DNA of 47,713 bases from Emticicia sp043780375. GTDB taxonomy: Bacteria > Bacteroidota > Bacteroidia > Cytophagales > Spirosomataceae. Both the position numbers and the translations under genes were made by a program. Positions 1 through 9,452 of the stretch are shown piece by piece (the first letter of the stretch is position 1; each line of letters opens with the position of its first letter). The notes below the pieces were generated by a model. That model made no database searches. It was not told where the DNA came from and was given only the letters and a program-made list of their open reading frames with translations. The DNA lies in the NCBI RefSeq assembly GCF_043780375.1, contig NZ_JAYWCU010000152.1:1-47713 (forward strand), in the 5' to 3' direction.

Positions 1-2387
1 GGATAGCCTTCGGCTGAGCGTAAAAGCCCTTCATCTAAATAAGGCACACCTGGCAATGATGTAATTTTGTTTTTCACATCGGCAATAATACCTGTAATAT
101 CATATTTCAATTTGCCAATTTTGTTGCGATAAGTTGCCGAAAATTCCCAACCACGATTTTCCATCGAACCAAGGTTTAAGTAAGCAGGACTAAGCCCTAC
201 GTAGTTAGGAATAGGTTTACGAAGTAAAATATCGGAGATTTGTTTTATGTAATAATCAGCCGTGATACTCAAGCCTTTGATAAGCACCAAGTCGATACCA
301 ATATCAGTTTGCTTTGATTTTTCCCAGCCAATTCCTGCATTAGCGGCTTCGGTAAGTGCATAGCCAGGATTAATAGTACCATTGAAATAATAGTCAAGTC
401 CAGATGAATAGTTACTCGCAAAAGGATAATTATCAGGCAAACCTTGGTTTCCGAGTGTTCCGTACGAAGCTCTAATTTTGCCAAATTGCAAGAAAGAAAG
501 CTCTTTCATGAAATTCTCGTTGGTAAATACCCACCCTGCTGAGGCAGATGGGAAGAAACCCCATTGCTTATTTAAGGCTTGTGAAAATCTTGAAGAACCT
601 TCATAACGACCATTGACCTCGATCAAATATTTATCTTGAAAAGCATAGGTCAAACGCCCGAATCCAGCAGCTAAAGCACTCTGGCTTGTTCCTCCATTAT
701 TGTTACGATTCGCTCCACCTAAATCTAAATAAGGCAAATTTTCATTAATAAAATCGGTTCTTGATGCACCTAAACTACGATTTGAGCTTTCTTCACTTTG
801 AAAGCCAAACATAATTTTAGCATCGTGTGCAGCTTTTGTAAGTTGGTAAGATGCTTGAGCCAAAAATGTATTACGGAAATTGAACGAATAACTTTCACCT
901 AAGCTATTGGTGCCTGGGTATCTTGAACTAAGGTCGTAAGAGCGAGTGCCGATATTTGGTGTATAAATGTCGAAATTCTTTTGAAAACGCTTGCTGTTTG
1001 GAGTCCATTGTTCACGGGCATAAGAGGCTTCAAATTCCAATCCTTTGATTGGCGTATAATTGATTTGAGCTTTCCCAAAAATAGTTGGCGTAATGACAGT
1101 AAGTGTTCCACTCGACTCGGCTTGTCCAAGTGGATTTCGATTATTCGATTGACCTGCATTGCCATACATACCATCACCAAATTTGGCTGGACCAGTAGCA
1201 GGAAGACCAATTGCTTGACGAATAATGAATTCGGGAGTAGAGCCTGCTGGTTCGACTCGAGTGCCTTGGTTGAAAAACAATGTGCCTGACAAGCGTAATT
1301 TTTCATTTATTTTAATGTCAGGATTCATTCTAATATCCAAACGACTATATCTATTATTTGGAATTAATCCTTGTTGTGATAAATATGAAACTGAGGTAAA
1401 CAAACTTGCCTTATCAGAACCAGCATCAATCGTAACATTATGATTTTGCATGATACCGCTATTTGTCAGCAATAATTTCACCCAATCATTATCAAAAACT
1501 TCGATATTATCAACAGGACTGGTTTTGTATTTTTCAATCAAAGCCAATGGGAAAACAGTTGCAGTTGGATTTCCTGTTTGTGTTTGTTGAGCAATATTGC
1601 TCAATTCCATGTGTTCAACTGCGGTAACTTTTCCAGGAATATTCGTTGCACTTTGTTGAGTCAAGAAACCGTTGTAACTAACCTTAATTCCACCTTTACT
1701 ACCACGGCGAGTTTTTACAAGTACCACGCCATTTGCTCCACGAGTACCGTAAATCGAAGTAGAAGCAGCATCTTTCAATACGGTGATACTTTCTATCGAA
1801 TTTGGGTCAAGATTATCCATGCTCGACACAACTCCATCAACCATAATTAAAGGTCCAACACCTGAAAAAATAGAACCAATACCACGAATACGAATGTTTG
1901 CCCCATCGGCACCAGGTTTTCCCGAAGATTGCCAAACTGAAATACCGGGAGCTAACCCTTGTAGCAATTGGCTCGATGAAGATACTTGTCGGCGGGTAAG
2001 TTCTTCGGTTTTGAACTGTGAAACCGAACCAGTAAGGTTAGCTTTTTTCTGAATTCCGTAGCCAACCACCACTACATCGTCTAATAATTTGTTTGATTCT
2101 GCCAAAGTTACTTCAATCGTACTTTGATTTCCTATAAGCACTTCTTTGGTTTCATAGCCAATAAAAGAAAAAATTAACACAGCTTTTTCTGAAACAGTCA
2201 TGCTGAATTTGCCTTCTGTGTCTGAAATAACTCCTTTACCAGAAGTTTTTTCAAGAATTGATACATTCGGAAGAGCTTCGTTGGTAGCTCCGTCGATAAT
2301 TTTTCCCTTAACGATTTTTTGCTGTGCTTGAAGCGTCAGCAACACCCAAAAGGAGAAAAAGAGCGTGAGTAGAGATTTTTGTTTCAT
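1..2387 (-). CDS. SusC/RagA family TonB-linked outer membrane receptor, C-terminus outside window
   Basis: The minus strand is open from an ATG at 2387 to the window edge, giving 795 residues of a family usually about 1000 long; the rest of the barrel lies to the left. The start MKQKSLLTLFFSFWVLLTLQ is a signal peptide. A carboxypeptidase-regulatory-like domain follows (about residues 25-105, with a VSEKAVLIFSFIGYE core), then the SusC hallmark VVVVGYGIQKKANLTGSV and a plug domain (about 115-225) with LKDAASTSIYGTRGANGVVL. The remainder has alternating aromatic barrel strands. There is no STN domain. Such receptors import oligosaccharides or peptides with a SusD lipoprotein, whose gene normally follows directly (outside this window). 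It diverges from the DUF4127 operon, which may process the imported compound (inference). Confidence 0.95.
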   Translation of the reverse strand, partial: MKQKSLLTLFFSFWVLLTLQAQQKIVKGKIIDGATNEALPNVSILEKTSGKGVISDTEGKFSMTVSEKAVLIFSFIGYETKEVLIGNQSTIEVTLAESNKLLDDVVVVGYGIQKKANLTGSVSQFKTEELTRRQVSSSSQLLQGLAPGISVWQSSGKPGADGANIRIRGIGSIFSGVGPLIMVDGVVSSMDNLDPNSIESITVLKDAASTSIYGTRGANGVVLVKTRRGSKGGIKVSYNGFLTQQSATNIPGKVTAVEHMELSNIAQQTQTGNPTATVFPLALIEKYKTSPVDNIEVFDNDWVKLLLTNSGIMQNHNVTIDAGSDKASLFTSVSYLSQQGLIPNNRYSRLDIRMNPDIKINEKLRLSGTLFFNQGTRVEPAGSTPEFIIRQAIGLPATGPAKFGDGMYGNAGQSNNRNPLGQAESSGTLTVITPTIFGKAQINYTPIKGLEFEASYAREQWTPNSKRFQKNFDIYTPNIGTRSYDLSSRYPGTNSLGESYSFNFRNTFLAQASYQLTKAAHDAKIMFGFQSEESSNRSLGASRTDFINENLPYLDLGGANRNNNGGTSQSALAAGFGRLTYAFQDKYLIEVNGRYEGSSRFSQALNKQWGFFPSASAGWVFTNENFMKELSFLQFGKIRASYGTLGNQGLPDNYPFASNYSSGLDYYFNGTINPGYALTEAANAGIGWEKSKQTDIGIDLVLIKGLSITADYYIKQISDILLRKPIPNYVGLSPAYLNLGSMENRGWEFSATYRNKIGKLKYDITGIIADVKNKITSLPGVPYLDEGLLRSAEGY

Positions 2388-2695
2388 ATTTAATACTAAT
2401 AGTTTAAAAAAAACATGATAAGCAGTGAAATAATGTAAGAGATTCTTGTAAAATTTTACATCATTAGAATGATAGCATTTGTTTAAATTTTAAGGGTTAA
2501 AGTGCAAAAATATTTGTTTTAATTCATTTTTTAACAAACTTATATAAAATTTTAAATAAAGATTGTAAAATATTTGAATTTATTTCTGACTTTTGTTCAA
2601 TCATATTGTTAAATGGTAGTTTTTCTGGGGGAAAATACAGATTTTAGCATAATTACTGAAGCATTTTATTTAACCCTAATATTTGATAAACCAGT
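2388..2695. other. Divergent intergenic region between SusC and DUF4127 genes
   Basis: This very AT-rich gap has no coding potential I can see. It holds the SusC promoter (2505-2538, minus). On the plus strand a weak candidate for the DUF4127 operon is TTG at 2563-2565, a 22-base spacer and GACTTTTG at 2588-2595, one mismatch from TAnnTTTG. No clear operator palindrome was seen. Confidence 0.5.
2505..2538 (-). promoter_or_regulatory. Bacteroidota-type promoter of the SusC gene
   Basis: Read on the minus strand there is a -33 TTTG (complement of 2535-2538), a 22-base spacer and a -7 box TATTTTTG (complement of 2505-2512) followed by CA. This fits TTG-N17-23-TAnnTTTG. The start site would lie near 2498, leaving a leader of about 110 bases. 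Confidence 0.45.
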
Positions 2696-4279
2696 ATGAG
2701 AAAAAACATAGTTATTGTCATTTATTTACTTTTTTGTATAGCTCTACCTTCAATCTCTCAGAATAAATATTCGAGTAAAATTTTGCTTATTCCATTAGAT
2801 GACCGCCCACCGTGTTTGCAGTTTCCTATCAAGATGGGTTTAATAGGGGATGTTGAACTTGTGACACCGCCAAAAGAGCTATTGGGACGATTTTTAGAGT
2901 TTGGCAAATCAGATGAAATAATCAATTGGATTTCGAGCCAAAATTTAAAGACTTTTGATGCAGCCATTGTATCAATAGATATGCTCGCCTACGGAGGTTT
3001 GGTTGCTTCACGTGTGCATGAAACTCTTTTAACAAAAGCTTTGAAAAGAGTAGAAATTGTGAAGGCAATTCGTCAGAAATCGCCAAATATGAAAATCTAT
3101 GGTTCGAGTGTTATCATGCGTTTAGCTCCAACAGGTGATGGGAAAAATGAAGATTACCGAGAAAAATTGGCAAAATGGGCAGAGGTTTCGCCAGATGAAA
3201 CTCAAAAAAAATTGATTGAAAAACTCGAAATGGAGATTCCAAAAGATGCACTTTTCAATTATAAAGCTGCCAGAGAACGCAATCTCAAAATTAATCTTTA
3301 CGCCGCAGAATTGACTAAAAATAAAGTTTTTGATTACCTGATTTTGTCACAAGATGATGCTAAACCCAGAGGGGTTCATGTAAAAGATAGAGAAATACTT
3401 ACCCAATATGTAAAAAACAATAATTTGGGCGAACAAATAGCCATTCAACCAGGAGCCGATGAAGTTTCAATGTTATTATTGGCTCGTTCGGTAGCTGATA
3501 AATACAATTATCGACCGAAAATCAAAGCCATTTATTCGTCAGAAAGCATGGCAAATAAAGAAATGCCGTTTGAAGATCGTCCATTACGCAAAACGGTGAG
3601 TTTTCATATCAAAGCGGTGGGAGCAAAAGAAGTAACGGATGAAAAACAAGCCGATATTTGCTTTTTCGTATTCACTTCAAGACTTGAAGAAGGTCGAGCC
3701 AAAAGCTTTGCCGATACAATCAATCTGTTTTCAAAGCAAAATAATAAAGGAATTATCGTTGTTGATATTGACCCAAAAGGCGATGTACAAGGAGGGGATA
3801 TTCCGTTTACTGAAGCATTGAAAAATGAAGCTGTTTTCTCAAAAACGTATGGTTATGCCTCTTGGAATACCGCAGGAAATGCAATCGGAACAGCTCTGCC
3901 TCACGGAATTTTGTATGGAGTATCGAAAAATGTGTCTAAATTAAACTCTAAAAATGAAATTATTACTCGAATGAGCGAAGCCCAAACTTGGTTTATGTTG
4001 AATCGCTTGTTAGATGATTATAGTTATCATTCGATCGTTCGGCCAATGGCAGCAAAAATGATTCGTGAAAATAAATGGAATGCTTACCGTTTGACTGATG
4101 AACAAACCAAAACAACCCAACAATTCTGTACCAAAGAATTATTGCCGATTGCTGTTAAAACTATTGAAGGCTTTTACCCAAAAAACAGTGGTAAATCTAT
4201 ACAACTTTTATCATTTACATTTGACTTGCCTTGGAATCGAACATTTGAAGCTGAGATTACTTGCCAAATAAAAAAATAA
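2696..4279 (+). CDS. DUF4127 family secreted protein
   Basis: This 527-residue protein has a signal peptide (MRKNIVIVIYLLFCIALPS, cleavage near ISQ) and the DUF4127 landmarks in order: IPLDDRPPC near residue 32, TPPKELLG near 60, SIDMLAYGGLVASR near 98, SQDDAKPRG near 220, GADE near 252, and YASWNTAGNAIGTAL near 390. Length matches the family. The function of DUF4127 is not established; the strictly conserved acidic residues (LDDRP, DML, DDA, GADE) suggest an enzyme, but that is inference. It is the first gene of the plus-strand operon running to 9752, 56 bases ahead of the permease. Export suggests a periplasmic first step on an imported compound. Confidence 0.88.
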   Translation: MRKNIVIVIYLLFCIALPSISQNKYSSKILLIPLDDRPPCLQFPIKMGLIGDVELVTPPKELLGRFLEFGKSDEIINWISSQNLKTFDAAIVSIDMLAYGGLVASRVHETLLTKALKRVEIVKAIRQKSPNMKIYGSSVIMRLAPTGDGKNEDYREKLAKWAEVSPDETQKKLIEKLEMEIPKDALFNYKAARERNLKINLYAAELTKNKVFDYLILSQDDAKPRGVHVKDREILTQYVKNNNLGEQIAIQPGADEVSMLLLARSVADKYNYRPKIKAIYSSESMANKEMPFEDRPLRKTVSFHIKAVGAKEVTDEKQADICFFVFTSRLEEGRAKSFADTINLFSKQNNKGIIVVDIDPKGDVQGGDIPFTEALKNEAVFSKTYGYASWNTAGNAIGTALPHGILYGVSKNVSKLNSKNEIITRMSEAQTWFMLNRLLDDYSYHSIVRPMAAKMIRENKWNAYRLTDEQTKTTQQFCTKELLPIAVKTIEGFYPKNSGKSIQLLSFTFDLPWNRTFEAEITCQIKK

Positions 4280-4335
4280 ACACCAGCATATCTAAAGGAG
4301 ATAATTCCTCAATCTTAATTTTTTAGCAACTAAAT

Positions 4336-5631
4336 ATGATTGCACTTGGTTTACTTCTGATATTTATCGTTTTCGCAACACTCATGTTTTTGCGAAAAAT
4401 ACCTGCTTTGCTGGCATTACCTGGAATGGCAATTATGATTGCATTAATTGCCGGCCTTCCTACAACAGATGTTTTGAATAATATTATTGCTCAAGGTTCT
4501 GTAAAACTCAGCTCAGTTTACGTGGCGGTTTTTGCAGGGGCTATGATGGGGCGTGTACTCATTCAGACAGGAATTGCAGAGGAAATAATTAAGCGAGCTG
4601 CCGAGTTTGGCGGAGAAAAACCATTAGTTGTATCTTTCGGTTTGATGTTTGTAACAATTATTTTATTTACGACTTTACAAGGTTTGGGAGCAATTATTAC
4701 GGTTGGTTCGCTTGTTTTACCTATTATGATGAGCCTTGGAGTGCCTCGAAAATTGGCAGGTACACTTTTTATACTCGCTTTTGCCACAGGTTTTATATTT
4801 AATCCGATTTTATTTACACTTTATCGACAACTTTTACAACTCAAAGAAACCGAACCCATACCTACGCAGGTATCAACATTTGCCTTTATTTTGTTAGGAT
4901 TAATGCTTGTAATGCTTGTGAGTTATGCTCTCATTGCCGCAAAGCGTTCGGGTGAAATGTTATTGATGTCGGCAGTTTCAAAAGATGAGCTACTCAAAAG
5001 AGATAAAAACAAAAAAGTGCCATTTATTGCATTGTTTACGCCCGTCGTACCATTGATATTGTTTTTTGGATTCAATTATTTTAATACCAAACTCGACTTT
5101 ATAGCGGCATTTATCATTGGTTCATTGTTTGGAGTATTAGTAACTGACTGGCGAAATGCCATAAAAACACTCACCGCATCAGCCATAAAAGGTGTAGAAG
5201 ATGGAGCTCCTGCGGCTATTTTAATGATGGGCATTGGTATGTTGCTCAATGCACTAAACCTACCAGTTATTAAAACAGCTCTTGAACCACTTATTTTATC
5301 ATTGCCTTTTCATTCAACATTATTTTATATAGCTTTTTTTGGACTTCTTTCGCCTTTGGCTCTATATCGAGGTCCTTTAAATATTTTCGGCATTGGCATC
5401 GGTTTATTTACAATTATGTTTGGCACAACAGTTTTACCGCCAATAGCTTTGTTAGCTGCAATTATGTGCGTAGTACAGGTGCAAAATGTGTGTGATCCTA
5501 CCAATACACATAGTGTATGGATTGCCAATTTTGTGGGTATTCGAGTAGAAGACTTTACTAAAGAAACCCTTCTTCCCATGATGTTGGTGTGTATTATTGG
5601 TTTGATAGTTTCAGCATTAATGTTTCTTTGA
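4336..5631 (+). CDS. Multi-pass permease, ion-transporter/DctM-GntP-like
   Basis: The protein has 431 residues and is almost wholly hydrophobic, with 10-12 predicted membrane segments from the first residue. It contains the re-entrant-type segment TTLQGLGAIITVGSLVLPIMMSLGVP near residue 115 and a second inverted-like half with LALYRGPLNIFGIGIGLF near 340 and VCDPTNTHSVWIANFVG near 390, as in ion-transporter superfamily carriers for organic anions or sugar acids. The exact family is uncertain: DcuC, GntP and CitMHS-like labels all seem possible. It lies between the DUF4127 and hydantoinase genes, so it probably moves the substrate of that pathway across the inner membrane (inference). Confidence 0.8.
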   Translation: MIALGLLLIFIVFATLMFLRKIPALLALPGMAIMIALIAGLPTTDVLNNIIAQGSVKLSSVYVAVFAGAMMGRVLIQTGIAEEIIKRAAEFGGEKPLVVSFGLMFVTIILFTTLQGLGAIITVGSLVLPIMMSLGVPRKLAGTLFILAFATGFIFNPILFTLYRQLLQLKETEPIPTQVSTFAFILLGLMLVMLVSYALIAAKRSGEMLLMSAVSKDELLKRDKNKKVPFIALFTPVVPLILFFGFNYFNTKLDFIAAFIIGSLFGVLVTDWRNAIKTLTASAIKGVEDGAPAAILMMGIGMLLNALNLPVIKTALEPLILSLPFHSTLFYIAFFGLLSPLALYRGPLNIFGIGIGLFTIMFGTTVLPPIALLAAIMCVVQVQNVCDPTNTHSVWIANFVGIRVEDFTKETLLPMMLVCIIGLIVSALMFL

Positions 5632-5678
5632 TTTTAGATGTGAAAACTTGCGAAATTTGTCACATCCTTCCTAAAAAT

Positions 5679-7826
5679 ATGAAAAAACAAGTTCGAGTTG
5701 GCATTGATGTAGGTGGTACTTTTACCGATGTGGTGGTCATTGACCATTCTACCAGAGAAGTGATTTCTCAACTGAAAGTGCCAACTACGCACGATTCAAC
5801 TGAGGGAGTAGCGGCGGGCATTATTGATGCTATCAATCGTGCATTATCTGAATTAGGTATTTTGCCCGAAGAAGTAGTTTTTATAGCTCATTCTACTACA
5901 CAAGCAACTAATGCACTTTTAGAAGGTGATGTAGCAAAAGTTGGTATTATTGGTTTGGGAAGTGGGCTTGAAGGTTTAAAAGCAAAAATAGATACAAATA
6001 TTCCAGCTATTGAACTTGCTCCCAATCGCTTTTTGAATATTGAACACGCTTTTTTGTCTGACCAAAATCTTACAGAAAAAACAATTATTGACCAAATAAT
6101 TAGTTTTCAGAAAAAGGGGGTTGAGGTGATTGTTAGCTCGGAAGCATTTGGAGTGGATAAACCAGAAAATGAGTCTTTGATAAGCAAAAAAGCTCAAGAA
6201 ATGGGTATTTTTGCTACTTCTGGTCACGAAGTTTCAAGCCTTTATGGGCTGAGAATACGCACCAGAACTGCTGTAATCAATGGAGCAATTTTGCCAAAAA
6301 TGATACATACGGCCACCATGACCGATGAGTGCGTAAAACGTGCAGGAATTACTGCTCCCTTAATGATTATGCGTTCGGACGGAGGCGTAATGAGTGTAGA
6401 AGAAGTGCATCGAAGACCCATTATGACGATGCTTTCGGGGCCAGCGGCGGGTATTGCAGGAGCATTGATGCACGAACGAGTTTCGGATGGAATTTTTATC
6501 GAAGTAGGTGGAACAAGTGCTGATATTTCGGTGATTCGAGATGGACAACCACAAACAAAAGCTGCCAAAGTAGGTGGGCATCGCACTTATTTGAATACTT
6601 TGGATGTAAGAACTTTGGCCATTGCTGGAGGTAGTATGATTAGAGAATCGGGCGGAAAAATTGTTGATGTTGGCTCACGTTCTGCACATATTGCGGGTTT
6701 GCATTATGCTTGCTTTCAAAAAACAGAGATATTTGAAAATGCTCGATTGGTTCATCTTCGACCTACCGAAAAAGATGCCGATGATTATATTGCCATTGAA
6801 ACTATCAGTGGACAACGTTTTTCGCTTACGCCAACTTGTGCCGCAAATTTATTGGGTATTATTCCTGATACAGCTTTTGCAAAAGGAAATGCAGAAACAG
6901 CTAAATTAGCTTTTAAGCCTTTGGCAGATAAAATAGGTAAAACGGTTGAAGAAACCGCCCAAGAAATACTCGAAATTTCATGCCGAAAAGTAGCTAAACA
7001 GTTAGATGAATTGATTGAAGAGTACCATTTAGATAGAAATACAGTCGAACTAATTGGCGGCGGAGGAGGTGCTGCTTCATTGGTTTTATTTACAGGAAAA
7101 TTAATGAATCTTCCTGCAAGATTAGCCAAAAAAGCCGAAGTAATTTCAACCATTGGCGTAGCTTTAGCAATGGTGCGAGATACGATTGAACGAAATATTG
7201 TAGAGCCAACACCCGAAGATATTTTGTCTGTTAGAAAAGAAGCTGCAGAGGCAGTTATAAAAATTGGAGCTGTTCCCGAAACGGTAGAAGTACAAGTAGA
7301 AGTAGATACCCGAAGAAACTTGGTAAGAGCCACAGCATTTGGTACAACTGAACTTAAAAGGAATGATGGTAGCTCAAAATCAATAACCTTGGATGGTTGT
7401 AAGGCTGCGGCGGCACATTCGATGCAAACTGATATTGATACTGTTTATTTGTTAGGAGAAACGGCTTCTTTGTATGCTTTTGTAGCTGAAAAGGAATTTA
7501 AAAGCCTGTTTGAACTATTTAAAAATAAGCAAAAAGCAGTAAGAATTATTGATAAAACAGGCGTGGTTAGGCTTCAAAGAAGCAATGCAGTTGTTTATTC
7601 GTGCCAAATAGCTGAGGCTTTAGATTTACTCGAAAAAGTGATTAATGATTTAACCGACTTCGGTGATGCTGGTCGTAGTTTGCCCGACATACATTTATTG
7701 GTTGGCTCAAGAATTATAAACCTTTCGGGCTTGGCGGAGTTAGAACAAGCTATCGCTTTAGCAAGAACTGAACTCGAAAATATGCCGAACGATGCACCCA
7801 TTGTGATAGTGGCTTCAATCAAATAA
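5679..7826 (+). CDS. Hydantoinase/oxoprolinase family protein (HyuA-type ATPase subunit)
   Basis: Start ATG 5679 is chosen because the family N-terminus follows immediately: VGIDVGGTFTDVVVID (residues 6-21), the first phosphate loop of an actin/sugar-kinase (ASKHA) fold. An upstream in-frame start at 5589 would overlap the permease gene and add 30 unrelated residues. Further signs are FIAHSTTQATNALLEGD near 70, the second phosphate motif IEVGGTSADISVI near 270, and the glycine-rich adenosine motif GGGGGAAS near 460. The 715-residue length fits HyuA. Known relatives use ATP to open lactam, hydantoin or 5-oxoproline rings, usually with a HyuB subunit; no HyuB gene is nearby. A C-terminal part after about residue 550 is less familiar. 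It begins 47 bases after the permease stop and ends 11 bases before the oxidoreductase. Confidence 0.88.
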   Translation: MKKQVRVGIDVGGTFTDVVVIDHSTREVISQLKVPTTHDSTEGVAAGIIDAINRALSELGILPEEVVFIAHSTTQATNALLEGDVAKVGIIGLGSGLEGLKAKIDTNIPAIELAPNRFLNIEHAFLSDQNLTEKTIIDQIISFQKKGVEVIVSSEAFGVDKPENESLISKKAQEMGIFATSGHEVSSLYGLRIRTRTAVINGAILPKMIHTATMTDECVKRAGITAPLMIMRSDGGVMSVEEVHRRPIMTMLSGPAAGIAGALMHERVSDGIFIEVGGTSADISVIRDGQPQTKAAKVGGHRTYLNTLDVRTLAIAGGSMIRESGGKIVDVGSRSAHIAGLHYACFQKTEIFENARLVHLRPTEKDADDYIAIETISGQRFSLTPTCAANLLGIIPDTAFAKGNAETAKLAFKPLADKIGKTVEETAQEILEISCRKVAKQLDELIEEYHLDRNTVELIGGGGGAASLVLFTGKLMNLPARLAKKAEVISTIGVALAMVRDTIERNIVEPTPEDILSVRKEAAEAVIKIGAVPETVEVQVEVDTRRNLVRATAFGTTELKRNDGSSKSITLDGCKAAAAHSMQTDIDTVYLLGETASLYAFVAEKEFKSLFELFKNKQKAVRIIDKTGVVRLQRSNAVVYSCQIAEALDLLEKVINDLTDFGDAGRSLPDIHLLVGSRIINLSGLAELEQAIALARTELENMPNDAPIVIVASIK

Positions 7827-7837
7827 TTACAATTCTA

Positions 7838-9439
7838 ATGACAGATTTTCAAACAGATATATTAATTGTTGGTGGTGGAGTAGGTGGAGTTGCTTGTGCA
7901 AAAGCTGCTTGTGAAGCTGGCTTAAATGTGATTTTAACTGAGGAATCCGACTGGATTGGTGGGCAATTTACGAGCCAAGCAACGCCTCCCGATGAGCATG
8001 GTTGGATAGAGCGATTTGGCTGTACGAAGTCGTATCGAAAATTCCGTGAAGATGTGCGGGTATTTTATAGAAACCATTATCCACTAACAAAAGAAGCAGC
8101 TGAAAATCCATTTTTCAACCCTGGTGATGGTTGGGTTTCTCCACTATGTGCCGAGCCGAAGGTTTTTTTAGCTGTTTTGGAAGAAACTTTAGCACCTTTT
8201 CTTGAAAAAAAACAATTGACAATTTTAAGACAACATATTCCTATTGCTGCGGATTTTGAAGAAAATAAAGTCAAAAATATTACGCTACTAAATACTCAAT
8301 CCTCTATAAATATAATTATTTCTGCAAGCTATTTTGTTGATGCAACAGAATTGGGAGATTTACTTCCTCTTACTCAAACTGAATTTGTAACTGGCTCGGA
8401 AAGTCGAACTGAAACGGGTGAACCGAGTGCAAAAGAAGAGGCAAATCCTCATAATTCACAAGCATTTTCGATGTGCTTTGCGATGAGCTATCACGAAGCA
8501 GAAGATTGGACAATTGAGCGACCTATGAATTATGAATTTTGGCGAAGTTTTATTCCTAATTTACAACCAGCTTGGAGTGGAAAATTATTGAGCCTCACAG
8601 GCTTGAGTCCCCGAACACTTGAGCCAGTCTATTATAATTTTAAACCAAATAATGAGCCAAACAAGGCTTTTGCGGGTTTATGGACATATCGCAGGATTTT
8701 ACATAAAAATAATTTTCTTGAAAATGCTTACGATTCGGACGTGACTTTGGTAAACTATCCTCAAATTGATTATTTATTGGGCGATTTATTAGGGGCAACA
8801 AATAATGAAAAACAAAAAATAATAGCAAAAGCCAAAGAACAAAGTTTGTCATTTTTGTATTATTTGCAAACAGAATTAGGCTTCAAAAGCCTGAAATTAA
8901 GAAAAGATATGGTGGATACGGAAGATGGTTTGGCAAAGAGTCCGTACATTAGAGAATCTCGTCGAATCAAAGCGGAATTTACCATAAAAGAACAGCATGT
9001 TTCGGCAAAATATTTATCTAATCAGACTTTGGCAAGTCAATTCGATGATTCGGTTGGTTTAGGTTTTTATCGCATAGACTTACATCCTACCATTGGAGGC
9101 GATAATTATGTAGATGTTGAAAGTTTACCTTTTCAGATTCCTTTAGGTGCATTGATTCCGCAGCGAGTCGAAAACCTTTTACCTGCTTGTAAAAATATTG
9201 GAACTACGCACATTACTAATGGTTGCTATCGCTTGCATCCAATCGAGTGGAATATTGGAGAAGTTGTCGGTTATCTGACGGCATTTTGCCTTTCGAAAGA
9301 CTTAAAACCAAGAGAAGTACGAAATAATAAGGCTTTTTTGACGGAATTTCAGGAATTAATCACCAATAGAGGTGTGGAAATTGCGTGGCCAAAAGATTTG
9401 AAATTAGAAGAAGGCGACCCTCATATTCATGCAATGTAA
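7838..9439 (+). CDS. FAD-dependent oxidoreductase (FAD_oxidored family)
   Basis: The 533-residue product begins with a Rossmann dinucleotide motif, ILIVGGGVGGVACAKAACEAG (GxGxxG), followed by TEESDWIGGQFTSQ, typical of the PF12831-type oxidoreductases. VDATELGDLLPLT near 165 and the C-terminal FAD-contact segment KNIGTTHITNGCYRLHPIEWNIGEVVG near 460 complete the fold. No signal peptide is present, so it is cytoplasmic. Members oxidise hydroxyl or amine carbons in sugars and related compounds; the substrate cannot be read from sequence. Start ATG 7838 is 11 bases after the hydantoinase stop, so the two are almost certainly co-transcribed. Confidence 0.88.
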   Translation: MTDFQTDILIVGGGVGGVACAKAACEAGLNVILTEESDWIGGQFTSQATPPDEHGWIERFGCTKSYRKFREDVRVFYRNHYPLTKEAAENPFFNPGDGWVSPLCAEPKVFLAVLEETLAPFLEKKQLTILRQHIPIAADFEENKVKNITLLNTQSSINIIISASYFVDATELGDLLPLTQTEFVTGSESRTETGEPSAKEEANPHNSQAFSMCFAMSYHEAEDWTIERPMNYEFWRSFIPNLQPAWSGKLLSLTGLSPRTLEPVYYNFKPNNEPNKAFAGLWTYRRILHKNNFLENAYDSDVTLVNYPQIDYLLGDLLGATNNEKQKIIAKAKEQSLSFLYYLQTELGFKSLKLRKDMVDTEDGLAKSPYIRESRRIKAEFTIKEQHVSAKYLSNQTLASQFDDSVGLGFYRIDLHPTIGGDNYVDVESLPFQIPLGALIPQRVENLLPACKNIGTTHITNGCYRLHPIEWNIGEVVGYLTAFCLSKDLKPREVRNNKAFLTEFQELITNRGVEIAWPKDLKLEEGDPHIHAM

Positions 9440-9452
9440 TGGATAATTAAAA

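Noticed and set aside
899..2052. Several open frames on both strands inside the SusC gene
   Set aside because: All overlap the continuous SusC reading frame on the minus strand, which has clear family motifs throughout; the others have none.
6785..7333. 182-codon minus-strand frame opposite the hydantoinase gene
   Set aside because: It is antisense to the HyuA glycine-rich region and has no family features; a shadow of codon bias.
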